Assembly (NCBI GenBank): GCA_039920305.1
Contig: JBDSEA010000059.1
Span: 1 to 13,786 of the forward strand
Length of the DNA stretch: 13,786 bases
Origin: DASRAJ01 sp039920305
Lineage (GTDB): Bacteria; Bacteroidota; Bacteroidia; Chitinophagales; UBA10324
Reading direction: 5' to 3'
A model generated the notes under the pieces. The model searched no databases. It worked only from the letters and a program-made list of their open reading frames with translations, and had not been told where the DNA came from. The stretch's first letter is position 1. Every line of letters begins with the position of its first letter. Shown here piece after piece: positions 1 to 6,768 of this stretch. The translations under genes were made by a program, and so were the position numbers.

Positions 1-758
1 CAAAGCACATAGTCCCTAACTGGGTGATCGCAGTGCCGGATCCGAATGTTACCATTGGGAAAAAATGCAATCCCTTTAAAGTGGAAATGGTGATCCGGGG
101 TTACCTGAGCGGGCATGCGTGGCGTGAATATAAAAGCGGGAAACGCACTATATGCGGTATTCCCATGCCCGAAGGAATGAAGGAGAATGATAAATTCCCT
201 GAACCGATCATCACACCTACTTCTAAAGCTGAAGAAGGACATGACCTCGATTTATCGCGCGAAGAAATTATCGAAAAAGGGCTGGTAATAAAAGAAAAGT
301 ATGAGCAGCTGGAAGACTACACGCGCAAGCTCTTTGACTTCGGAAGCAAATATGCAAAATCACGCGGATTAATACTTGTTGATACCAAATATGAGTTTGG
401 CGAAGTGGATGAGATCCTGAGAATAGGAACCACCACCATCTATCTGATTGATGAGGTGCATACTCCTGATTCATCACGGTATTTTTATGCCGAAGGCTAT
501 GAAGACAGGCAGCAAAAGGGAGAGCCGCAGAAGCAACTTTCAAAAGAGTTTGTTCGCGAGTGGCTTATTGAAAATAATTTTATGGGTAAGGAAGGGCAGG
601 CTGTTCCTGAGATGGATGATCAGTGGCTGAGCACCATTTCTGATCGTTACATTGAACTTTATGAAAAGGTGACCGGAAAGAAATTTGAGAAGCCGGAAAT
701 TGAAAATGTGATGGAGCGTATTGAAAACAATGTGGAACTAGCCCTGAAAAATCTTTAA
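1..758 (+). CDS. purC: SAICAR synthase (phosphoribosylaminoimidazole-succinocarboxamide synthase), 3' part
   Basis: PurC condenses CAIR with aspartate using ATP to make SAICAR, a cytoplasmic step of de novo purine synthesis. The frame is open from base 3 to the stop at 756-758 (251 visible residues). The true start lies before the window, and the GTG at 24 is internal, because the codons before it (KHIVPNW) continue the protein. Family landmarks are VEMVIRGYLSGHAWREY, then FPEPIITPTSKAEEGHD, the VDTKYEFG strand, and IYLIDEVHTPDSSRYFY near the active site. Family members of this type have roughly 300 residues, so about 50-60 N-terminal residues are missing only because of the window edge. The visible part has no frameshift. 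No convincing terminator follows; the next gene, in the same direction, starts more than 300 bases away and is probably transcribed separately. Identification is by recognised motifs. Confidence 0.95.
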   Translation, partial: KHIVPNWVIAVPDPNVTIGKKCNPFKVEMVIRGYLSGHAWREYKSGKRTICGIPMPEGMKENDKFPEPIITPTSKAEEGHDLDLSREEIIEKGLVIKEKYEQLEDYTRKLFDFGSKYAKSRGLILVDTKYEFGEVDEILRIGTTTIYLIDEVHTPDSSRYFYAEGYEDRQQKGEPQKQLSKEFVREWLIENNFMGKEGQAVPEMDDQWLSTISDRYIELYEKVTGKKFEKPEIENVMERIENNVELALKNL

Positions 759-838
759 TGCATTTCTCACAGAATCACCTGCGGCTAAAGTTTTCTTTCG
801 CATTAGTAAATTGAGCTCCTGCCCACCCGGTTCTTTAG

Positions 839-987
839 AAGCTGTTTGGAAATTGATAGAAACTTGAAAATTTAATATTTGACGAGCTCAACCTGGCTCG
901 CACAGAGGGGTCACCCTGAACTTGTCGAAGGGCACCTTGAACTTGTCTAAGGGTAACCTAATTTCGGATTGAATTCCAAACAGCTTA
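839..987. repeat. Intergenic element bracketed by 13-bp inverted repeats (possible MITE-like element)
   Basis: AAGCTGTTTGGAA at 839-851 is the perfect inverted match of TTCCAAACAGCTT at 974-986. The enclosed ~120 bases encode nothing recognisable and contain the tandem repeat at 912-953. TTAG lies immediately left (835-838) and again at 988-991, one base beyond the right arm, which could be a short target duplication or chance. The arms could pair in RNA or mark a small non-autonomous mobile element; the window alone cannot tell these apart. The inverted repeat is directly seen, while the mobile-element reading is inference. Confidence 0.45.
912..953. repeat. Two tandem 21-bp units of the CTTGTCGAAGG type
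   Basis: Units at 912-932 and 933-953 differ at only two positions; the core of the first is CCTGAACTTGTCGAAGG. GGTCACCCT (909-917) and AGGGTAACC (950-958) form an imperfect inverted repeat around the pair, so the segment can fold into a hairpin. Short intergenic sequences close to CCTGAGCTTGTCGAAGG, or its complement, recur in many bacterial genomes, including Bacteroidota and sphingomonads. This copy, inside a larger inverted repeat, probably belongs to that dispersed class. No function can be assigned from sequence. Confidence 0.6.
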
Positions 988-1045
988 TTAGACCAGATTA
1001 AATTTTTCTTCGACCTTAATAGTAAGCAAACACTCCGATTGTTTT

Positions 1046-1053
1046 TAGTTTTG
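1046..1053 (+). promoter_or_regulatory. Possible Bacteroidota -7 box before the M16 operon
   Basis: TAGTTTTG fits the Bacteroidota -7 consensus TAnnTTTG and lies 22 bases before the ATG at 1076. No TTTG or TTG is found at the expected -33 spacing, and an 8-base AT-rich match occurs easily by chance, so this is a weak call. Confidence 0.22.
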
Positions 1054-1075
1054 CCGCACTTAAAAATTGCCATAG

Positions 1076-2455
1076 ATGAAATATTCACTCACTTTGTTCT
1101 TATTTCTTTCTTGTATAAATATTGCTTTAGCACAAAATCATTTGCCGTCAAATTTTTTTATGAAGACGCTTGATAACGGGTTGCAGATTCTCGTTATTGA
1201 AGACAACAGTGTTCCCCTTGCCACCATTGAGATCGCGGTGCACAATGGCTCCTTCACTGAAGACTCACTCTACAATGGATTGTCGCATCTGTATGAGCAC
1301 ATGTTCTTCAAGGCGAATAAGGATATACCATCACAGGAGGAATACCTCAACCGCCTCAGCCAGCTTGGCATTACACTTGGACCCAGCGCAAACGGAACCA
1401 CCAGTACCGAGCGTGTGAATTATTTCATTACCCTCAATAAGGATAAGCTCGATGATGGGTTGCGGTTCATGAACAGCGCCATTCGCTATCCTCTATTTCT
1501 AACTGAAGAAATGAAGAAGGAGAACCCCGTGGTGGATGGTGAATTCCAGAGGAATGAATCCAATCCCGCATTTGCATTGATTCAGGATTTTGACCGCCAC
1601 ATGTGGGGTGACCTTTTCACAAGAAAAAATCCTATCGGGCTTCATGAGATTATTCTTTCCGCCACACCAGAAAAAATGCATGCGATTCAGAATAAATATT
1701 ATTACCCCAATAACACGCTCCTCTCAGTTGCCGGCGATGTAAAACACGAAGACATATTTGAAAAGGTAAAAGCCATCTATGGCGACTGGCAGTCATCAGG
1801 CTGGGATCCGCTGCAGAAATTTCCGATTCCTGAATTCAAGTCTCTCACAAAGGATGAAGCCTTTATTTCCATCAGTCCTAATGCAAAAATTCCGATTGTA
1901 GATATGGGATGGCGCGGACCGGATACCCGTAATGACATCAATTCCACCTATGCCGCTGATGTGTTTGCATTTATTATTTCTCAAACAGCGTCGCCTTTTC
2001 AGCAGCAGCTTGTTGACAGCGGTCTCGCATACCAGGTACAGTTTGGCTATCAAACTCAAAAATATGCCGGGCCAATCCTATTATTTGTAGTGCCGAACCC
2101 GGCGAAGATCAAAGAGTGCATGAAAACAGTGATGAAACAGATAAGCCAGTGGGATAGCGACGGGTATTTTACAGATGAAATGATTGAAACAGCTAAAAAT
2201 CAATTAATCATTTCCAATACCTATGACTCGGAAAAAACATCACAGTATGTCCACACCATCTCATTATGGTGGGCATCCGCCTCCATTGATTACTTTACCA
2301 CTTACAATGATAATTTAAAAAAAGTGACACGGGCTGATCTCAAAAATTTCGTGGTGAAGTACATCAAGGGCAAGCCCATGGTTGCCGGCGTCCTGCTTTC
2401 GCCGGCCATGAAGGAACAAATGGGCATCACAGATTTTAGCAACCTTTTTCAATAA
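1076..2455 (+). CDS. Secreted M16 family zinc metallopeptidase, catalytic (HxxEH) subunit
   Basis: This is a 459-residue M16B (pitrilysin/processing-peptidase-like) protein. Residues 1-20 form a signal peptide ending ALA-Q, so it is probably periplasmic or exported. The inverted zinc motif HLYEH is at residues 71-75 (two His ligands and the catalytic Glu74); the third ligand is probably Glu156 in ENPVVDGEF, about 80 residues on as the family expects. The C-terminal half has SGLAY around 315-319. The family's R/Y pair needs an Arg seven residues before the Tyr, but position 312 is Leu. The protein therefore has the metal centre but lacks half of the usual substrate-anchoring pair. The next gene follows after 20 bases and supplies that pair, so a heterodimer is likely. 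The ATG at 1076 gives a clean signal peptide. Substrate is unknown; peptide or small-protein degradation is the family role. Confidence 0.9.
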   Translation: MKYSLTLFLFLSCINIALAQNHLPSNFFMKTLDNGLQILVIEDNSVPLATIEIAVHNGSFTEDSLYNGLSHLYEHMFFKANKDIPSQEEYLNRLSQLGITLGPSANGTTSTERVNYFITLNKDKLDDGLRFMNSAIRYPLFLTEEMKKENPVVDGEFQRNESNPAFALIQDFDRHMWGDLFTRKNPIGLHEIILSATPEKMHAIQNKYYYPNNTLLSVAGDVKHEDIFEKVKAIYGDWQSSGWDPLQKFPIPEFKSLTKDEAFISISPNAKIPIVDMGWRGPDTRNDINSTYAADVFAFIISQTASPFQQQLVDSGLAYQVQFGYQTQKYAGPILLFVVPNPAKIKECMKTVMKQISQWDSDGYFTDEMIETAKNQLIISNTYDSEKTSQYVHTISLWWASASIDYFTTYNDNLKKVTRADLKNFVVKYIKGKPMVAGVLLSPAMKEQMGITDFSNLFQ

Positions 2456-2475
2456 TAAACCGTAAATTTTTATAC

Positions 2476-3804
2476 GTGAGAAAAAAAACACTCAAAAGCA
2501 TCATTACCATCGCTTCAATGCTGGTAATAAGCACGGCTTCATTTTCGCAAACCATCAAAGAGCTCAATGTTGATGGTTTTAAAGTTTATTTCAAGCCAAC
2601 TTCGAAACAGGTGATCAGCACACGATTGTTTGTGCCGGGCGGAACATCAAATTATACTGGCAGTCAGCAGGGCATCGAGGCACTTGCACTGAGTGTTGCC
2701 ATGAATGGCGGAACCGTTTCAAAAAATAAAACACAATTTAAAACCGAGGCGGAAAAAATCGGCACCAGCTTCGGTTCTTCATCCTCACTTGATTACAGCC
2801 AGATGGAAATGAACTGCATTAAGCCCTTCTGGGAGAAATCCTGGGATCTTTTTGCCGATGCGGTGATGCATCCTGCTTTTGAAGCTAACGAGTTTGTCCT
2901 TATCAAAGATCAGATGGTGAGCGATGCAAGACAGCGCGAATCAGATCCCGATGCTTTTTTAAATGATACAGCAATGAGTTTTGTTTTTAAGGGAAGGGGC
3001 TATGAAAGAAATCCTAACGGATCCGCTTCATCACTTGAGAGATTTACCCCTGACGTTACAAAACAGTATTATAAAAACACTATCACTTCCGGGAAATGTT
3101 TTCTTATAGTAGTGGGAGATTTAACAGAAGATGAAGTGATTTCAAAGGTAAAGGCAACACTTGCAAAGCTTCCTGCAGGCACTCCCGCAAAAATGAATGC
3201 CAACGTAACAATCACGCAGGGTACTCAAAACATTGTGGAACGGGACATTGCAACTAATTACATTATCGGGTTAATGACCTCACCATCCATGACCTCAAAG
3301 GATGGCATTCCCATGCTTGTGGCTATGAACATCATCAACAGCCACATGTTTGTTGAGGTACGTACCCGGCGCGGTTTATCTTATTCACCACGCAGCTATG
3401 TAAATACCGATGCTATTACCTCGCCCTACAGTGCGGTTTATGCTACCTCAGACTCACCGAAAAAAGTAATTGAGGTGATCACTGAAATGCTGAACGAATT
3501 TAAGAAAAATGGATTTTCACAGGACGAGCTGGCTAACAAGAAGCAGGAGTTTTTAACTACATACCTGATGGGACTGGAAACCTCAGCATCCCAGTCGCTT
3601 GCAATCGGGCGATGGGCTGTAAGGGGCAATGTTAAAGGCTTTGAAGAATTTACAACCAAAGTGAATGCTGTAACTCTGAAGGATCTGAATCGCGTGGTGG
3701 ATCAGAACACAAATGCAATTGTGTGGACCTACCTGGGGCACAAAAATGAAATACAGCCCGTTGACTTCAAGCAAACTACGGTGTATCAAAATAAACCCTA
3801 CTGA
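2476..3804 (+). CDS. Secreted M16 family protein, non-zinc (R/Y) subunit
   Basis: This 442-residue M16-fold protein has a signal peptide of about 25 residues ending SFSQ. It starts at a GTG (2476), chosen because the basic-plus-hydrophobic leader begins exactly there. Alignment with the upstream protein puts GIEALALS (66-73) where the zinc motif should be, so the His, Glu and His become Ala69, Leu72 and Ser73; it cannot bind zinc in the usual way. It does retain the C-terminal R/Y pair in VRTRRGLSY, with Arg296 and Tyr303 seven residues apart. This is the complementary half of the split active site, as in mitochondrial processing peptidase and the two-subunit bacterial M16B enzymes. The 20-base gap to the upstream gene supports one transcript. 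The stop codon lies inside a perfect 16-bp palindrome. Family assignment is firm; partnership with the upstream product is inference. Confidence 0.88.
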   Translation: MRKKTLKSIITIASMLVISTASFSQTIKELNVDGFKVYFKPTSKQVISTRLFVPGGTSNYTGSQQGIEALALSVAMNGGTVSKNKTQFKTEAEKIGTSFGSSSSLDYSQMEMNCIKPFWEKSWDLFADAVMHPAFEANEFVLIKDQMVSDARQRESDPDAFLNDTAMSFVFKGRGYERNPNGSASSLERFTPDVTKQYYKNTITSGKCFLIVVGDLTEDEVISKVKATLAKLPAGTPAKMNANVTITQGTQNIVERDIATNYIIGLMTSPSMTSKDGIPMLVAMNIINSHMFVEVRTRRGLSYSPRSYVNTDAITSPYSAVYATSDSPKKVIEVITEMLNEFKKNGFSQDELANKKQEFLTTYLMGLETSASQSLAIGRWAVRGNVKGFEEFTTKVNAVTLKDLNRVVDQNTNAIVWTYLGHKNEIQPVDFKQTTVYQNKPY

Positions 3805-3816
3805 TAGTACTATCAG
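3801..3816. repeat. Perfect 16-bp palindrome overlapping a stop codon
   Basis: CTGATAGTACTATCAG is a perfect palindrome whose second to fourth bases are the TGA stop of the second M16 gene. It has no loop bases and no following T-tract, so it is not a standard intrinsic terminator. It could be a protein-binding site or chance. Confidence 0.35.
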
Positions 3817-4159
3817 ATGCTCGCTATGAATCCACCCATGGCCGGATGGATCTCCCTCTCTAATTCGTAAGCCATTTTGTGCACTTATTCATACAAGCCA
3901 ATGGACTTGTTCTGGTACTTTCAATTATATAAACTTTTGTAGATTACATCCTTAATCATGAGCTTTTCCCTGCAATCTTCAACCGGACACCCTCTTAACG
4001 TTTCATGTATGAGTGTGTTTGTTTGATAGAATTTACGCGATCTTAAATCTGATGTTTCAAGATTTGAGCTCCGGTTTTGCACAAGTGGATTTCACTGTCC
4101 ATTGGATTAAAGAAATATTAAAATGTAAAGCTGAGATGCTAAGGAATTGAATCATCTTG
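3805..4159. other. Convergent intergenic gap with no gene seen
   Basis: These 355 bases separate the plus-strand M16 operon from the minus-strand pseudouridine synthase gene, so both transcripts must end here. I found no coding frame with family resemblance and no tRNA-like fold. Apart from the palindrome at its left edge, there are only weak inverted repeats: an imperfect 7-bp stem at 3831-3850 around ATGGCC, and AAATCT/AGATTT at 4045-4065. Neither has a T-run, so no terminator is called. Confidence 0.5.
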
Positions 4160-5308
4160 TCAGCGCTTCACATAGGTTCTCCATTTCGCAATTACATTCA
4201 CCATATCTTCTGGAAGCTGGGAATCAAAAAACACCTGTTTGCCTGTTGAAGGATGTATAAATCCGAGTGATTTAGCATGCAAAGCCTGTCGCGGAAGCAG
4301 CGCAAAGCAGTTTTCTACAAATTGCTTATACCGGGTGTACACCGTCCCTTTTAAAATCTTATTACCACCATAAGTTTCATCATTAAACAGCGGATGCCCG
4401 ATAAATTTCATGTGGGTACGAATCTGGTGAGTCCGTCCGGTTTCCAGAGTGCATTCTACTAAAGTTACATAGGTAAACCGATCAATTACTTTATAGTGTG
4501 TTATTGCTTCCTTTCCATGCTCACCTCCGGGATAAACATCCATTACCTTCCGGTTCTTTGGACTTCTGCCAATGTTGCCTGAAATCGTTCCCTCGTCATT
4601 CTTAAAATCACCCCATACCAGTGCATTGTAAGTGCGTGTAATGGTATGGCTGGAAAACTGGGTTGCAAGAAAATTAAGGGAGCGTTCATTTTTAGCCACC
4701 ACAAGAAGACCGCTGGTATTCTTATCAATACGATGAACAAGTCCGGCACGAGTCGCAGGAATCGCCGGCAGAATTAATTGAACATTTTCTGTGGAGCTAC
4801 CGGCGGTGGAATAATTTTGAAAATGGTAAAGCAAGGCATTCACCAATGTGCCGGTGTAATTTCCTGCACCGGGATGCACCACAAGACCAGGGGGCTTATT
4901 CACAACTGCCAGATCATCATCTTCATAAACAATATTCAATGGAATATTTTCAGGGAGCGTTTCAAACACCCTCCTTGGCTCCGGCAGCATGACCACAATT
5001 TCATCAAGCGGCCTGACTTTGTAATTCGATTTTACCGGGTTGCCATTTACTAAAATTGATTCATCTTCCGCAGCCAGCTGGATTTTGTTTCGGCTCACTC
5101 CATGAATCCTGCTTATCAGATATTTATCAATGCGAATGGATTCTTGTCCTTTATCAACCACGAAGCGATAATGCTCGAAAAGCTCTTCCTCCCCTCCCGA
5201 GGGTTCAGCCGTAATTTCTGAAATCAATTCCCCGTCAGTATCTCCCGGTATTGATTTTGAAAATGCATCGCTTAACTTCTCCTCACGGTCACCTGGTACA
5301 ATATCCAT
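4160..5308 (-). CDS. rluD: RluA/RluD-family 23S rRNA pseudouridine synthase
   Basis: This 382-residue protein should convert uridines of large-subunit rRNA to pseudouridine in the cytoplasm; in E. coli, RluD acts on helix 69. Residues 1-45 are an acidic, low-complexity extension. An S4 RNA-binding domain spans about 58-110 (IRIDKYLISR to the VVMLPE end). The catalytic domain follows: LAVVNKPPGLVVHPG at 133-147, then the motif II signature HRIDKNTSGLL at 192-202 with the nucleophile Asp195. RTHQIRTHMKFIGHPLFND near the C-terminus is also typical of the family. It is longer than the usual 320-350 residues because of the N-terminal tail; the annotated ATG is the only one before the S4 domain. 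It lies 96 bases downstream of the 133-aa gene on the same strand and may share its transcript. The RluD symbol rests on S4 plus domain similarity; the exact modified uridine is not provable here. Confidence 0.9.
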   Translation of the reverse strand: MDIVPGDREEKLSDAFSKSIPGDTDGELISEITAEPSGGEEELFEHYRFVVDKGQESIRIDKYLISRIHGVSRNKIQLAAEDESILVNGNPVKSNYKVRPLDEIVVMLPEPRRVFETLPENIPLNIVYEDDDLAVVNKPPGLVVHPGAGNYTGTLVNALLYHFQNYSTAGSSTENVQLILPAIPATRAGLVHRIDKNTSGLLVVAKNERSLNFLATQFSSHTITRTYNALVWGDFKNDEGTISGNIGRSPKNRKVMDVYPGGEHGKEAITHYKVIDRFTYVTLVECTLETGRTHQIRTHMKFIGHPLFNDETYGGNKILKGTVYTRYKQFVENCFALLPRQALHAKSLGFIHPSTGKQVFFDSQLPEDMVNVIAKWRTYVKR

Positions 5309-5404
5309 TTAGGCAAATTAATGATCAGCAGGCATTAAAGAGAATATTCCTGAGGGCAATAGATGAATTGAATTGAAGGAATTCTTGTAACGCTTATTTG
5401 GAAT

Positions 5405-5806
5405 TTATCTGATCATCACACCGCACTTGCCAATGAGCGGCACAGGAGTAAAATTATTCTCTACGATGCTTTCAGTTACAAATACATACCTCTTATCAAA
5501 GAGCACTCCGCTGTGCCAGAAGCTTACCCAAAATTCATTGGTGATTCCGAATAGCTTTTGATCAATCAACTCCACTTTGACAAAATTCTGTCCCTCTATC
5601 TTTTCCCAGAATTGCCGCAAAGTGGAGGTTTTTACATCCCTTCCATCCACATTACCATAGCCTTTCGAACTGATAAGCACACCAGCAATAGAATCTGTTT
5701 TCAGGTTCATCAGATAAACACTCCATTCTGTTTCACCGCTTACCTCTTCGGGAATTACAGCGACAGCTACATCCGTTACTTTTTCTATGATAATATCCTT
5801 GATCAT
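5405..5806 (-). CDS. Conserved-looking 133-aa protein of unknown function
   Basis: I cannot assign a function. The product is a soluble, mostly beta-strand-like protein without signal peptide, membrane segment or metal motif. It opens MIKDIIIEKV, has VSGETEWSVYLMNL and a VLISSKGYG turn in the middle, and ends VPLIGKCGVMIR. It resembles short hypothetical proteins that I recall from Bacteroidota genomes, but I cannot name a family with certainty. The gene begins 29 bases after lipB ends and points toward rluD, so it probably sits in a lipB-led operon. The good fit between genes, the ordinary codon use and the ATG start support a real gene. The opposite-strand frame over the same bases is a shadow. 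Confidence 0.78.
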   Translation of the reverse strand: MIKDIIIEKVTDVAVAVIPEEVSGETEWSVYLMNLKTDSIAGVLISSKGYGNVDGRDVKTSTLRQFWEKIEGQNFVKVELIDQKLFGITNEFWVSFWHSGVLFDKRYVFVTESIVENNFTPVPLIGKCGVMIR

Positions 5807-5835
5807 ACAAATTTTTTTTCATTAACTCAAACAAT

Positions 5836-6591
5836 TTAATAATGCAAGAGTTCACAATCAAACAATGTTGCAAAATGATTTCTGAGCTTCACTTTTACTT
5901 CTTCCATATTCATCTCCCTTTTCAATTCCTTTTTCATGCTTGTCACACTCTTATTCTCAATTCCACAGGGAATGATGAAATCAAAATAACTGAGATCAGT
6001 GTTGACATTAAATGCAAATCCATGCATGGTTACCCAGCGGCTGCAGCGCACACCTATCGCACAGATTTTTCTTGCGCGGGAAGGGCTTTGGGAATCAATC
6101 CAGACTCCGGTCTGACCCGGTGAACGTGATGCAGTAATTTCATAATCCTTAAGAGTCAGAATTACCGCCTCTTCCAACAGCCGTAAATATTTTCCAATAT
6201 CACTGAAAAAAAAATCCAGATCCAGGATTGGATAACCCACTATTTGCCCCGGCCCGTGATAAGTAATGTCTCCGCCGCGGTTGATTTTGAAAAAAGAGAT
6301 TTTTTTTTCATTCAGCAAATCCTGGTTTACAAGCAGGTTTTTTATCGAGCCGCTCTTACCAAGCGTGTATACATTAGGATGCTCACAAAAAAGAAGATGA
6401 TGATGCTGATTAAAATTCTCCTGATTATTATTCCGATATTCAAGCTTGCGCTGAATGACTTCATTGAAAAGCTTTTCCTGGTATTCCCAGGCGGATTTAT
6501 AATCCAACAGTCCCAGGTCTTCAAAACAAACTTTCTGCTTATTTATTTCATCTGTAATAATATCAGTGACTTCCGGTGCATCACCATTCAT
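5836..6591 (-). CDS. lipB: Octanoyl-[acyl carrier protein]:protein N-octanoyltransferase
   Basis: LipB moves octanoyl groups from acyl carrier protein onto a lysine of lipoyl domains (2-oxoacid dehydrogenase E2 subunits, glycine cleavage H protein); LipA then inserts sulfur. The 251-residue protein shows the family landmarks in order: LLFCEHPNVYTLGK at 66-79, RGGDITYHGPGQ at 105-116, the active-site lysine Lys175 in RKICAIGVRCSRWVTMHG, and the catalytic Cys209 in FIIPCGI. The first ~20 residues precede the usual family start near KVCFEDLGLLDY, so there is a short N-terminal extension; I see no better start codon. It heads a same-strand group with the 133-aa gene (29 bases away) and rluD. lipA is not in the window. 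Confidence 0.95.
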   Translation of the reverse strand: MNGDAPEVTDIITDEINKQKVCFEDLGLLDYKSAWEYQEKLFNEVIQRKLEYRNNNQENFNQHHHLLFCEHPNVYTLGKSGSIKNLLVNQDLLNEKKISFFKINRGGDITYHGPGQIVGYPILDLDFFFSDIGKYLRLLEEAVILTLKDYEITASRSPGQTGVWIDSQSPSRARKICAIGVRCSRWVTMHGFAFNVNTDLSYFDFIIPCGIENKSVTSMKKELKREMNMEEVKVKLRNHFATLFDCELLHY

Positions 6592-6768
6592 GGCGAAATG
6601 TGTTTAGATATCAATAACGCCGGGAAGTTATTTCAGTTTGAAACTAACCGGTTGAATTTTGTACAGCAGAAATATTCCAGGATTGTACAGTCATCGAAAT
6701 TGTTAAGCACAGGCAAGGTGTAATTAATCGCTGGCAAACCCCTAATGGCTATGGGAAACTGGTGTTCA

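Noticed and set aside
888..1088. A minus-strand 66-codon frame over the purC-M16 gap.
   Set aside because: It runs through the CTTGTCGAAGG tandem repeat (producing the repeated FKVPFDKF pattern) and has no homology that I recognise; repeat DNA explains it.
1085..1135. A lipoprotein lipobox (FLSC) in the leader of the first M16 protein.
   Set aside because: The residues before Cys13 do not match the lipobox pattern well, and a standard signal peptidase I site (ALA-Q) follows at residues 17-20.
6611..6670. AATAAC/GTTATT inverted repeat and a doubled TTGTACAG-like motif upstream of lipB, as a possible operator.
   Set aside because: The stem is only 6 bp with no further symmetry, and I know of no matching regulator site; too weak to annotate.
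6244..6723. A plus-strand 159-codon frame opposite lipB.
   Set aside because: It is antisense to well-supported lipB coding sequence with its catalytic motifs and has no coherent domain of its own.
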